Assembly: GCF_900142605.1 (NCBI RefSeq)
Contig: NZ_FRBL01000004.1
Span: forward strand, 248,001-312,000
DNA from: Chitinophaga jiangningensis
GTDB lineage: Bacteria > Bacteroidota > Bacteroidia > Chitinophagales > Chitinophagaceae
Length of the DNA: 64,000 bases
Reading direction: 5' to 3'
Numbering within the stretch: the stretch's first letter is position 1; each line of letters begins with the position of its first letter. Positions 45,287 to 54,614 of the stretch are shown piece by piece. The notes under the pieces were generated by a model, which was not told where the DNA came from, ran no database searches, and saw only the letters and a list, made by a program, of their open reading frames with translations. The translations under genes were made by a program, and so were the position numbers.

Positions 45287-46492
45287 CTATTCTTTCACCT
45301 TATTCAAAAAGTAGGACAATTTAAACAACAACTCATCGGAGAGGCCAGCTCTGAGCTTAGCTTCTTCATCGGTGATACCGAGGCGGCGCAAGCGCTGATA
45401 GTAAACGTAGGAGCCACCGATCAGCTCCAGGCATTCCTGGATTTTGTGTTTTACTTCCTCTTCTTTAGCACGTTTTTCAAATTCCTTTTTAGTCAGAATT
45501 TTATCTACGAAGTAGAAGTTGTCTTTATCTTCTACCCATTTATTGCCTTCGCGGTGTTGTGGTTTATATACTTCAAGGTAACAGTTATCCAGTTTCAGTA
45601 CATCTCCGAATTCCGCTTTAAGGTCGATCACCATTGGCTTATCCGGTGTAGGATTAGCCAGGCGTTTTTTAATATGGTTGCTGATTTCAACGCCAAGGTC
45701 GTCGCAACTCATCAGTATCTGGTTCAGCTCGGAGTATTCGAGGCTGATGGTGATTCTGCTATAGCTACGGCCGCTTTTTATTTTACCGAAGAGGCTGGGA
45801 GAAGTATTTTCATCAAAGATGATATCTTCCACCTGGATTTTGGTAATGGTGCGGTAATTGGGTTTGTATCCTTCTTCGGAAGGTGTTGGTCTTTTATTTA
45901 CCAGCCTGGAAGTTTCCTGGCGGCGGCTATTCTGGATGTAATCATCCACAAAGCGTAGTCCTTGTTTCTTCAGTTTCGTATATAGTTCGTTGCTGGTATA
46001 ATTATTCATTTTGCTGAGCAGGCCCAGGTCGTTCCAGCTGTCGTGGTGCTGCATTTGTTTTAGCTCATCCAGTACTTCCGTGGCTGGAATATTTCGGCGG
46101 TAATACAGTTCTCCGATGAGGAAGATGGCGTATTCATGCGCCGGGTAACCGAGCTCTGGCAGTACGTCGTATGGGGAACGTTTTTGTTCACGTGCTCCTT
46201 GCAGGAGGTCGATATCTGACATTACGGGAGCGAGCAGGTATTTCCTGGCGGCCGAGCGGAGTTTACGGCTTACGTAGTCCAACAGCTGGTCGTTTACCGG
46301 GCGGTGCTGTACGAAGTCGTGCAATATTTGCACGAAGCGCCGCGAAGTAGGCAATCCGAACTGTGAGAGAATATCGTTTTCCATGTCCAGCACGTCGTCA
46401 TTTCCATCCACCTCGTTTCCAGGCTTTACCTTCCGGTCCAACTGCTGATAGCGCTGATAGTATTCCTGTAATTTCAGTTTAAGCTGATCCAT
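45287..46492 (-). CDS. Conserved hypothetical, soluble, helical
   Basis: The 401-residue protein starts at 46492 (MDQLKLKLQEYYQRYQQLDRK); the longer frame runs into the intergenic region. It has no signal peptide, membrane helix or recognised catalytic motif. Segments are a helical N terminus, GLLSKMNNYTSNELYTKLKKQGLRFVDDYI, RSYSRITISLEYSELNQILMSCDDLGVEISNHI and a Lys/Glu-rich C terminus ending LFKLSYFLNKVKE. I see no family and infer no function. It is followed by the hairpin cluster, then by the hypothetical 44535-45083. Confidence 0.65.
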   Translation of the reverse strand: MDQLKLKLQEYYQRYQQLDRKVKPGNEVDGNDDVLDMENDILSQFGLPTSRRFVQILHDFVQHRPVNDQLLDYVSRKLRSAARKYLLAPVMSDIDLLQGAREQKRSPYDVLPELGYPAHEYAIFLIGELYYRRNIPATEVLDELKQMQHHDSWNDLGLLSKMNNYTSNELYTKLKKQGLRFVDDYIQNSRRQETSRLVNKRPTPSEEGYKPNYRTITKIQVEDIIFDENTSPSLFGKIKSGRSYSRITISLEYSELNQILMSCDDLGVEISNHIKKRLANPTPDKPMVIDLKAEFGDVLKLDNCYLEVYKPQHREGNKWVEDKDNFYFVDKILTKKEFEKRAKEEEVKHKIQECLELIGGSYVYYQRLRRLGITDEEAKLRAGLSDELLFKLSYFLNKVKE

Positions 46493-46795
46493 AATATATA
46501 TACAATTAAAAATTAAATTCTTAGGCAAATAACTGCGTGGAATTACACGCAGGGGTAATCCGACATACCTATTCAAAAATCAACCAATTGATTTTCAATA
46601 GTTTATAAAAACGGGAATGAAATGGGAAAGTCCGCAAAGATAATCAGAAAAATGCGATTTTGGAAGTGGTTACGCTGCGGGAAAAGGTGCTTTCGCGGGT
46701 TGTGCTTCCCCAGTCCGGTAGCATCTTGCTGGCGCACAATCCAAATAGGCGTTTTCTATAATCTATAAGTTATTGGAAAAAAATTTTTACATCTA

Positions 46796-46828
46796 TTTGG
46801 AATTTAAAAATACTTTCTCTTATCTTTG
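46796..46828 (+). promoter_or_regulatory. Promoter of the tRNA-His genes
   Basis: TTTG (46796-46799) and TATCTTTG (46821-46828) match the -33 and -7 elements of Bacteroidota housekeeping promoters, 21 bp apart. The first tRNA starts 63 bp downstream. The stretch 46493-46795 otherwise shows no gene. Confidence 0.75.
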
Positions 46829-46890
46829 CACTCCCAACAACGAAATAAGGGCTTCACAAACGGTGAAATCCTCGTTACTAAAGGGAATAC

Positions 46891-46968
46891 GGTGATTGTA
46901 GCTCAGTTGGTTAGAGCATCAGATTGTGGTTCTGAGGGTCGGGGGTTCGAGACCCCTCATTCACCCCA
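46891..46968 (+). tRNA. tRNA-His (GTG), first copy
   Basis: The cloverleaf has G-1 opposite C73 (histidine identity), anticodon GTG in the loop TTGTGGT, D-arm GCTCAGTTGGTTAGAGC and T-arm GGGGG-TTCGAGA-CCCCT. The acceptor stem has one T-T mismatch. The gene encodes CCA (46966-46968). A short hairpin with a T-run at 46972-47002 follows. Confidence 0.95.
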
Positions 46969-47032
46969 TTAGGAAAAAGGCTTTTGTTCCGAAGCTTTTT
47001 TTGACGAAATTACAGGAACAAACAAGAAATAC

Positions 47033-47107
47033 GGTGATTGTAGCTCAGTTGGTTAGAGCATCAGATTGTGGTTCTGAGGGTCGGGGGTTCGAGACCCCTC
47101 ATTCACC
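47033..47107 (+). tRNA. tRNA-His (GTG), second copy
   Basis: Identical in its 75 bases to the first copy, 142 bp downstream, again with G-1 and C73. CCA is not encoded here (C73 is followed by CTA). The reading frame running through both genes is not coding. Confidence 0.95.
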
Positions 47108-47114
47108 CTAAAAT

Positions 47115-47148
47115 AAAAAAGGTTGATTCTTTCGAGTCAACCTTTTTT
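47115..47148 (+). terminator. Terminator of the tRNA-His unit
   Basis: The stem AAAAAAGGTTGATTC / GAGTCAACCTTTTTT has one G-T wobble and a TTTC loop, followed by a T-run. It is a typical rho-independent terminator just after the second tRNA. Confidence 0.92.
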
Positions 47149-47196
47149 TATTTAAAAATTAATTGTTTTGCCCCTGCGTGAATTGATTTAAATTTC

Positions 47197-48329
47197 TCAT
47201 CTTAATTTATCCTGTTCTTCCTCAATAATCCTCGCTAATTCGGCTTCACTAGGCAGATTAATCAGATATTTTGATACGAAGACCTGCTGTGGCAAACCCG
47301 TTGTTGCATACCTTACCAGGTTTTCATTTTTATTTGCGCATAGAATAATTCCTACTGGCGGATTATCTCCTTCAGACTTTTCATGCTCATTATAATAATT
47401 CAGGTAAACATTCATTTGCCCAGCATCAGCATGAGTAAACTCTCCTATCTTCAAATCCAATAGCACATGGCATTTCAATATACGATGATAGAAAACAAGA
47501 TCAATGCGGTAATGGGTATTATCAAATGTAATACGCTTTTGCCTGGCCTCAAAGCAAAATCCACTTCCCATCTCCAGTAGAAAATTTTGCAGATGACTGA
47601 TGATAGCCTGTTCGAGTTCCGTCTCTGTATATACAGCTTTTTCTTCCAACCCTAAAAATTCCAGCATATAAGGATTTCGAAATACATCTTCAGGCTTTAA
47701 GCCCTCACCTTTAGCCTGGCTTCTTAACAAAGTGGCCTTATCACTACTTAACCCTGTTCGCTCGAATAACATACTATTAATTGCTCGTTGTAAATCACGC
47801 ACACTCCAGTTATTCTTAATAGCCTCCTTTTCATAGAAACTTCGTTTTAGAGGTGAATCGGATTTCAGCAACTCTATAAAGTGTGAAAAACTAAGCCTGT
47901 TCAGCAGGAGATCAGGAGCTGTCTGAATGCCCTCCGTAATTCCTTGAAATTGGGAACCTTCTGATTTTGCGGACAGTGTCCGCAAAATGCAACACTCTGT
48001 AAATCAACCAAATAAGATTTAACTGAAGTGGTCAACGACATATGAGGATACGTTTTATAAAAGTCTTTACACAGATATAAATGCCGCTCTCTGATGGAAG
48101 TTACCCCGCTTTTTTTGAGCTTAACTGCTATTTCTTTATACAAACGTTGACCGTATACCGCGCGATCCTCTCCGTTTTGCTCATACTCCAATATGTAAAA
48201 GCCAATTAACCAGTTACGCAATGTCAAGGCAATATTAACCTGTTTTTGAGCCTGATTTATAAAATATTGGTTGGTTTGCTGAATACTATAAACAAGCTTG
48301 TCAATATTTATAACTTCTGTTGTATTCAT
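47197..48329 (-). pseudogene. Frameshifted DUF1016 / YhcG-type PD-(D/E)XK nuclease gene
   Basis: Two minus-strand frames together make one YhcG-like protein. The first (ATG 48329, frame to 47901) has the DUF1016 N-terminal domain: LRNWLIGFYILEYEQNGEDRAVYG, then LYLCKDFYKTYPH. The second (to 47197) has ILRTLSAKS, LLLNRLSFSHFIELLKSDSPLKRSFYE, AIKNNWSVRDLQRAINSMLFERTGL and the nuclease core YRIDLVFYHRILKCHVLLDLKIGEF. Family order puts the change of frame near 47985-48010, just before ILRTLSAKS. A perfect 12-bp-arm palindrome (47964-47988) lies there. It could be a real loss of function, a programmed shift or a sequencing error. Catalytic residues are intact on the C-terminal part. Confidence 0.82.
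47964..47988. repeat. 25-bp palindrome at the DUF1016 frame break
   Basis: ATTTTGCGGACA and its exact complement flank a single G. It lies within the coding DNA where the two frames overlap. Confidence 0.85.
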
Positions 48330-48495
48330 ATACTTTAGCAATAGTATTTCTTCCAAAAAATAGCTTAACTAAAATTAATCATTTTTGATGTTGAAAAATA
48401 AATGATCATGTGAAAACGTAATTACCTGCAGATTCTCCCTAAACTCCACTTATTCCCCTATCTTTATCGCCACTATTAAAAGACAGTAACACCTC

Positions 48496-49047
48496 ATGCT
48501 ATATACATTACCCATCATCGCTGCACTGGCCGGCTGGCTCATCAACTCCATTGCCATACGCATATTGCTGAACCAATTGCCTAAACGACGCGAAAAACTC
48601 GCCGCCGACCTAGGCGCCCTCGCCGGTAAACAGTTTTCTTTCGCTGCCGTGAAACAGAAACTGACCGACCCGGAAAAAGTGAAAAGCATTATTCCGGTAG
48701 TGGAAACTCACCTGGACGGCTTCCTGCGCGACCGCCTCCCTAAAGCCATGCCGGTACTCTCCATGTTCATCGGCGACAGCACCATCAACCAGATCAAATC
48801 CCACCTCGTGGCTGAATTGGACACACTCTTCCCGGTAATGATCAACCAATACCTCGACAACGTAGAAAAAGACCTCAACCTGGAAAAAATCATCAGCGAT
48901 AAAATCAGCCATACCACCGATGAACAAATGCAACAAGCCGTGAAAGGGTTCCTCGGAAAAGAACTCAATACCTTTAAATTACTCGGAGCCGTGTCCGGAC
49001 TGGTAATTGGACTAATCTGCCTGGCACTGCTTGTGCTGATGCCATAA
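48496..49047 (+). CDS. DUF445 family membrane protein
   Basis: The 183-residue protein starts LPIIAALAGWLINSIAIRILLN, the DUF445 N-terminal helix with its GW.xNxxAI pattern, followed by an amphipathic helical middle (LTDPEKVKSIIPVVETHLDGFL) and a C-terminal helix (LLGAVSGLVIGLICLALLVLM). DUF445 proteins anchor in the membrane by the ends; the function is unknown. It is short compared with the about 400-residue version, but the short form is common. Confidence 0.85.
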   Translation: MLYTLPIIAALAGWLINSIAIRILLNQLPKRREKLAADLGALAGKQFSFAAVKQKLTDPEKVKSIIPVVETHLDGFLRDRLPKAMPVLSMFIGDSTINQIKSHLVAELDTLFPVMINQYLDNVEKDLNLEKIISDKISHTTDEQMQQAVKGFLGKELNTFKLLGAVSGLVIGLICLALLVLMP

Positions 49048-49080
49048 TGGTAAATCCCGCGAAACATTTTACCTCCGGTG

Positions 49081-49185
49081 GCGCCGCAATGCCAGCTGCA
49101 CATATCACAATGCTATGCTGCTATTAATCGCTTTAAACCCGTTCAGCAATGGGTTAAAAGCGCTGAACGCTCAACATTGCGGCGC
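49081..49185. repeat. Nested inverted repeat in the 49048-49335 intergenic region
   Basis: GCGCCGCAATG (49081-49091) and its exact complement (49175-49185) flank 83 bases that contain a second pair, CGTTCAGC (49140-49147) / GCTGAACG (49162-49169), and AAACCC/GGGTT. No gene is seen. A TAATTTTG -7 box at 49289-49296 belongs to the following TonB receptor gene. Confidence 0.6.
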
Positions 49186-49335
49186 TACTGTTAACTACTG
49201 TTAAGACCTTCTGACGCTGCTTTTACCGCACTTCCCCCGTTAAACTTCCGCTCATCATAATATGGCGCCATTCATACCGACACCCCGATAATTTTGCCTT
49301 AACCCGCAAATAAAAACTGGTTTAAATCGATTAGG

Positions 49336-51909
49336 ATGAGAAAATGCTATGCAATTGTTGCTGGTATTATGTTTTGGCAGATACATACTTACGCGCAGGC
49401 CCCCGCTGCTGGTAAAGCACCCGCACAACAAGGCCCCGCACGCACGCAGGGACAACGTCCCAACATGCCACAGATTGGCCACATCTACGGAAAATTATTG
49501 GAGGAAGGCACCAACAAACCCATCGAATACGCTTCGGTAGCTATTCTCCGGGTGAAAGACTCCTCCGTGGTTACCGGCATGCTCACCAGGTCAAATGGTG
49601 ACTTCAGCCTGGAAAACCTGCCATTCGGCCCCTTCATCGTTCGGATTAATTTCATGGGATACATCACCCAAACGAAAAAAGTAACCATCACGGGCCAGTC
49701 CTCCGAACAGGACCTCGGTAACATCAAACTGAAACCAAATGTGAAAATGCTCAACAGCGTGGAAGTAACCGGCCAGAAGAGCGCTTTCCAGATGGGTATC
49801 GATAAAAAAGTATTTAACGTAGACCGTAACCTCACCTCCGTAGGCGGTACCGCACAGGATGTACTTAAAAGTGTACCTTCTGTAAACGTAGACCTCGACG
49901 GTAACGTTACCGTGCGTAACGCCTCCCCCAACATCTTCGTGGATGGCAAACCTTCTACCCTCACCCTCGACCAGATCCCCGCTGACGCCATCGAAAGCGT
50001 GGAACTGGTGACCAACCCTTCCGCTAAATACGATGCTGAAGGCATGTCGGGCATCCTCAACATTGTGCTGAAGAAAAACCGGAAAGCAGGTTTCAACGGC
50101 GCTATACAAGCTGGTATCGGGAATAACAATAAATACAATGCCGGTGGTAACGTATCGGTGCGACAAGGAAAAATCAACGTATCAGCCAATTATAACATCA
50201 ACGCCAACCAGATGTGGGGCGAAGGAACCACCAACCGCACCAACTTCGGTACCAAAGGCGATACCAACTTCCTCACCCAAAAAAGTAACAGTACCAATAA
50301 ACCCCTGTTCCAGTTCGGACGAGTGGGCCTGGACTATTACATGGACAACAGGAACACCTTGTCTCTCTCCCAAAATATTGGCGGGGGCGACTTCAAAAAC
50401 AACGAAGACCTCCTCAGCACCTTTGCTGACGGAAATCACCTGGTGACCGGCCGCAACAACAGGCTTAACAACAGTGACATGAGCTTCCGCCACTACACTA
50501 CGGCGCTCGATTACCGTCACGCCTTTGCAAAACCTAACCAGGAACTCACCGCCGGCTTCCAGTTTAATACCAGCAAGAATAGTCGCAACGGTGATTACAT
50601 CACACAGGCACAAGATGCTGCCGGCACGCCCATCGGACAACCGGTGATGCAAAACAATAACACCAGCGGTAAAACCACTTTCATCACCATGCAGTCCGAT
50701 TACACCAACCCCATTGGTAAAAACGGTAAGCTGGAACTCGGCGTGAAAGCAACTTTGCGCAATTATAACAGTCAGTACAACGTATTTAACCAGGACACGA
50801 TCAGGAATGAATTTGATTTTGTAGACTCGCTTTCTACCCAATACAAATACAAAGAACAGATCTACGCCGGGTACGTAAACTTTGCCAACACCATTGGCAA
50901 TTTCGGCTACCAGGCAGGTTTGCGCGTGGAGCAATATATTTATAGCGGAGAGAATCAGGGCATCACCTATAAACCTACCAAGGCTACTCCTGGTTTCTTC
51001 CCAAGTATATTCCTCTCCCAGAAATTTGAACATGAACAAGAGTTACAACTCAATTACTCCAGGAGAGTGAACCGCCCGAACTTCTTCCAGCTGATACCTT
51101 ACCGCGACTACAGCGATCCGCAGAATCAACGGGAGGGTAATCCAAACCTGAAGCCGGAATACACCAACAGCCTGGAACTCTCCTATGTTAAGTCCTGGAA
51201 AACTGTCAACTTCCTCGGTAGTGTGTACTTCAGGAATACCAATAACCTGATCACCACCATCAATACGCCAATTGGCCGTGATACACTGCTCATGCAGTTT
51301 ATCAACGCGAACCGCAGTAATTCCTATGGTGCAGAACTGACCTTGAAAAATCAAATCATTCCGGGATGGGACCTCACCACTAACGTAAACTTATATCAAA
51401 CTGACCTACAGGTAACAGATGGTGAAAACACCTTTACCAACAGCGGTTTCAGCTGGATGGGCAAAATTAATTCTGAAACAAAACTGCCATGGAACATGAC
51501 GCTGCAGCTCAATGCCACTTATCAGGCACCTGCCGTGGCACTGCCAAACAACGGTAGCGGCGGTGGTGGCGGACGCGGCCCCGGCGGCGGTGGTGGCGGT
51601 GGTATGATCTCCACTTCCGCACAAGGGACCATCAAAGGATTCAGCTTCGTGGATGCTGCTATCAGAAAAGACTTCCTGAAAAATAAAGCGGCCTCCGTAA
51701 CCCTGAGTGTATCCGATATTTTCAATACCCGACAGTACGAGCTAAATCAGATCACACCTACGTTTGCACAGGATTACCTACGTAAACGCGAGTCCAGAAT
51801 CTTTAAGGTAAACTTTAGCTACAGATTCGGAAAATTTGATGCAAGTCTCTTCAAGAAAAAGAAACGCCCGGATAATTCCGACAACGGAATGGACCAGATG
51901 GGATTCTGA
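49336..51909 (+). CDS. TonB-dependent receptor (carboxypeptidase-like domain, OMP_b-brl_2 type)
   Basis: The 857-residue protein has a signal peptide (HTYAQ) and a Pro/Gln-rich linker. A carboxypeptidase-regulatory-like domain runs about 50-130 (IYGKLLEEGTNKPIEYASVAILRV..GDFSLENLPFG). The plug follows (VGGTAQDVLKSVPSVNVDLDGNVTVR..FVDGKPSTL..IESVELVTNPSAKYDAEGMSGILNIVLKK), then the barrel. A run of glycines (GSGGGGGRGPGGGGGGGM near 740) sits in an extracellular loop. The C terminus is basic and not aromatic. It belongs to the non-SusC group and its substrate is unknown. A paralogue follows 170 bp downstream. Confidence 0.92.
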   Translation: MRKCYAIVAGIMFWQIHTYAQAPAAGKAPAQQGPARTQGQRPNMPQIGHIYGKLLEEGTNKPIEYASVAILRVKDSSVVTGMLTRSNGDFSLENLPFGPFIVRINFMGYITQTKKVTITGQSSEQDLGNIKLKPNVKMLNSVEVTGQKSAFQMGIDKKVFNVDRNLTSVGGTAQDVLKSVPSVNVDLDGNVTVRNASPNIFVDGKPSTLTLDQIPADAIESVELVTNPSAKYDAEGMSGILNIVLKKNRKAGFNGAIQAGIGNNNKYNAGGNVSVRQGKINVSANYNINANQMWGEGTTNRTNFGTKGDTNFLTQKSNSTNKPLFQFGRVGLDYYMDNRNTLSLSQNIGGGDFKNNEDLLSTFADGNHLVTGRNNRLNNSDMSFRHYTTALDYRHAFAKPNQELTAGFQFNTSKNSRNGDYITQAQDAAGTPIGQPVMQNNNTSGKTTFITMQSDYTNPIGKNGKLELGVKATLRNYNSQYNVFNQDTIRNEFDFVDSLSTQYKYKEQIYAGYVNFANTIGNFGYQAGLRVEQYIYSGENQGITYKPTKATPGFFPSIFLSQKFEHEQELQLNYSRRVNRPNFFQLIPYRDYSDPQNQREGNPNLKPEYTNSLELSYVKSWKTVNFLGSVYFRNTNNLITTINTPIGRDTLLMQFINANRSNSYGAELTLKNQIIPGWDLTTNVNLYQTDLQVTDGENTFTNSGFSWMGKINSETKLPWNMTLQLNATYQAPAVALPNNGSGGGGGRGPGGGGGGGMISTSAQGTIKGFSFVDAAIRKDFLKNKAASVTLSVSDIFNTRQYELNQITPTFAQDYLRKRESRIFKVNFSYRFGKFDASLFKKKKRPDNSDNGMDQMGF

Positions 51910-51936
51910 TATTACTTAAGTTGATGAATGCAACCA

Positions 51937-51975
51937 ATAGCCGGCAACTCGCTTCTACAGCGAAACGCCGGCTAT
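51937..51975 (+). terminator. Terminator of the first TonB receptor gene
   Basis: ATAGCCGGC / GCCGGCTAT stem with an inner TCGCT/AGCGA stem, followed by CATTTTTTCG. The T-run supports a rho-independent terminator. Confidence 0.75.
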
Positions 51976-52079
51976 CATTTTTTCGTTACCATTCATCACA
52001 TACACATAAATAATACAGTCGTACAAACTACTTTTATGTTGATCAAACCAAAGTTGTAAAAGCTAGTACTATTCTCTGC

Positions 52080-54560
52080 ATGCGAAACTACCTGTCCTTG
52101 CTGATTGTGTCCTTATGTCTGTTCACTAACGTTAATGCACAAACGACGCATAACACCCCACTGAAAATCACCGGAAAAGTCGTGGACCTTTCCACCACTA
52201 AACCAGTGGAAATGGCATCCGTAGTGGTGCTAAATAGTAGCGATTCTACCGTTGTAACCGGCATGTATACCAATGCTACGGGCAATTTCTCGTTTAATAA
52301 TATCAACCCCGGCATCTATGTACTGCGCATTACTTTCATGGGTTACGACAAGCTCGAGAAAGCAGTGAAAGTAGTGGAAGGCAAAAATACTTTTGCCGGC
52401 ACCCTGCGGCTCAATAAATCCGGCAAGGAACTCAACACCGTTGAAATCAAGGCGGAGAAACCTTCTTTCTCCATGCAGATCGACCGCCAGGTATTTGATG
52501 CCGGTGATATGATTAACGCAGAAGGCGGTACTGGTACCGACATACTAAAAAATATTCCCAGTGTAGATGTGGATATAGACGATAACGTTACCCTCCGCGG
52601 AAAAAGCGTAACCATTTATGTAGATGGCAAACCCTCTCCTTTCGGCGATGCTAAAACAGCACTGCAAATGCTTCCGGCAGAAAGCATCGACCGCGTGGAA
52701 GTGATCACCAACCCCTCCGCAAAGTTTGAAGCACAAGGCGGTGGTGGTATAATCAATATCGTACTCAAGAAAGATAAAGCGATCGGATATAACGTAATGT
52801 TCAACGTGGGTGCAGCCTCACGCGGACAACTCAACGGTAGCGCCAATGCCAGTCTGCGCATTAAAAGATTCAATTTCTTTGCCAACTACAACGGCAGGTA
52901 TGAAGATATCAACGGCAGCGGTATCAGCAACCGCGAAAACCTGGTAGCCGACAGTAACAACACCCGCTACTTTACACAGAAAAGCACTAATGATAACCGC
53001 AACGGTAACAATGGCGGGCGTTTTGGGTTCGATTACTACCTCGATGACCACAACACCTTCACCATTGCGCAGGGCCTGAACTATTCCTTCGGCGGCAACG
53101 ATGAAAACATTCAGCTCAGCAACCTGGATGAGAAACTGCAGCAGCTGAACTACGGCATACGTACCAATAGCAGTCACTATAACAATAATAACAGCAACAC
53201 CAGCATCTCCTATAAACGCACTTACAAGAAGCCCAACCAGGAGCTGACAGCCTATGCAAGCTTCAGTAATAACTCGAGTGTGAATAACAGCCAGTACATC
53301 AGTAATTACTATCACCCCGTGGTAGATACCGTATACCGCAGTGCTGACCAGAAAAATCGTGGCGACAACGGGAATAAATTCTGGAACATACAATCCGACT
53401 ACACCTCCCCGTTTGGCAAAAAAGGGAAGCTGGAAACCGGTGTAAAAGGCACTATTCGCAATATTGATAACGATTACCTGGCTTTGCTGTATAGTAAAGA
53501 TAGTCTGCAATACCTGCCCAGCCTGAATCTTTCCAATAAATACAACTATGAGGAAGATATTTATGCGGCCTACTTCAACATTGCCAATGCCATTGGCAAC
53601 CTGGGCTATCAGGTAGGTGCCAGGGCAGAGCAATCGTACCTCCGGGGATATTCTGTAACCAAAGATTCACGTGTGGACAGATCGTTCTTTAACATCTTCC
53701 CAAGCGTTTTCCTGAAATATAATCTCCCTAAAAATCAGCATCAGAACCTGGTATTTAACTATTCCACGCGCATAGACCGTCCAAACTTTGATCAGTTGCT
53801 GCCTTACATCAACAACTCCGATCCTCAGAATATCCGCACGGGTAATCCGGACCTGCGTTCTGCACTTACGCATAAGTTCGAGATGAACTTTTCCGAATGG
53901 TATCCCAGATCAAATAATTACCTAAGCGGTGGCTTGTACTTCGCCAGAACCAATGACAACATTGACCGTATCAGTACGTTGGATACGCTGAGTGGCGTAA
54001 CCACCACCCGCCCTATGAACCTCGCCAGCAGTGAGAATATGGGTGCTAACTTTTCCTACAGCTGGAAAATTCAGAAATGGTGGAAATTCAATTTCAACGT
54101 GAACCTGGAGTACAATAAGATTACGAGTATTACCATCAATAACGACAACCTGACCTATGGCTTCAACGGTAATATGCAGTTCAGGCTGCCACTGCGCTTC
54201 AGTGCAGAAGTGAGTGGGCACTATCGCTCGCCGCGACTGCAGCCGCAAGGTACCTTTAAAGCCATGAACGGAATGGACCTGGGATTACGTAAGGAAATGC
54301 TGAAAAACAACCGCCTGGTAATTGCTGTAAACGTATCGGATATATTAAATACCCAGCAGTTTAACAGCCATTATGTAACGCCTACCTTTATCCAGGATTA
54401 TGACCGTAAGCGCGTAACCCGGTTTGTACGCCTGAATGTACGCTACCGTTTTGGCAAGATGGATCCGAATCTCTTTAAAAAGAAAAAGCAACAGCAGGAA
54501 GACGAAGAGGAGAAACAGGAGGAGCAGCCAAGGCCTAATGCTGAAAGAGGCAGGCTGTAA
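52080..54560 (+). CDS. TonB-dependent receptor, paralogue
   Basis: The 826-residue protein has a signal peptide (LCLFTNVNAQ), a carboxypeptidase-like domain (ITGKVVDLSTTKPVEMASVVVL), plug segments GGTGTDILKNIPSVDVDIDDNVTLRGKSVTIYVDGKPS and IDRVEVITNPSAKFEAQGGGGIINIVLKKD, and a barrel. The layout mirrors the gene at 49336. The tail ends FKKKKQQQEDEEEKQEEQP, a charged extension beyond the last strand that is unusual for a barrel terminus. It is separated from the upstream paralogue by a terminator, so it probably has its own promoter. Confidence 0.92.
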   Translation: MRNYLSLLIVSLCLFTNVNAQTTHNTPLKITGKVVDLSTTKPVEMASVVVLNSSDSTVVTGMYTNATGNFSFNNINPGIYVLRITFMGYDKLEKAVKVVEGKNTFAGTLRLNKSGKELNTVEIKAEKPSFSMQIDRQVFDAGDMINAEGGTGTDILKNIPSVDVDIDDNVTLRGKSVTIYVDGKPSPFGDAKTALQMLPAESIDRVEVITNPSAKFEAQGGGGIINIVLKKDKAIGYNVMFNVGAASRGQLNGSANASLRIKRFNFFANYNGRYEDINGSGISNRENLVADSNNTRYFTQKSTNDNRNGNNGGRFGFDYYLDDHNTFTIAQGLNYSFGGNDENIQLSNLDEKLQQLNYGIRTNSSHYNNNNSNTSISYKRTYKKPNQELTAYASFSNNSSVNNSQYISNYYHPVVDTVYRSADQKNRGDNGNKFWNIQSDYTSPFGKKGKLETGVKGTIRNIDNDYLALLYSKDSLQYLPSLNLSNKYNYEEDIYAAYFNIANAIGNLGYQVGARAEQSYLRGYSVTKDSRVDRSFFNIFPSVFLKYNLPKNQHQNLVFNYSTRIDRPNFDQLLPYINNSDPQNIRTGNPDLRSALTHKFEMNFSEWYPRSNNYLSGGLYFARTNDNIDRISTLDTLSGVTTTRPMNLASSENMGANFSYSWKIQKWWKFNFNVNLEYNKITSITINNDNLTYGFNGNMQFRLPLRFSAEVSGHYRSPRLQPQGTFKAMNGMDLGLRKEMLKNNRLVIAVNVSDILNTQQFNSHYVTPTFIQDYDRKRVTRFVRLNVRYRFGKMDPNLFKKKKQQQEDEEEKQEEQPRPNAERGRL

Positions 54561-54614
54561 TGAACGAGCCTGCCTGTATTTTCGGTTTATGTAAATCGGG
54601 AAGATGGGCAGGCG

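Noticed and set aside
46926..47111. A 61-codon frame through both tRNA genes
   Set aside because: It runs over two tRNA-His genes and a terminator-like hairpin; the tRNAs are certain.
50182..51039. A 285-codon minus-strand frame inside the TonB receptor gene
   Set aside because: Valine/Glu-rich antisense frame with no motif; the plus strand has a complete receptor.
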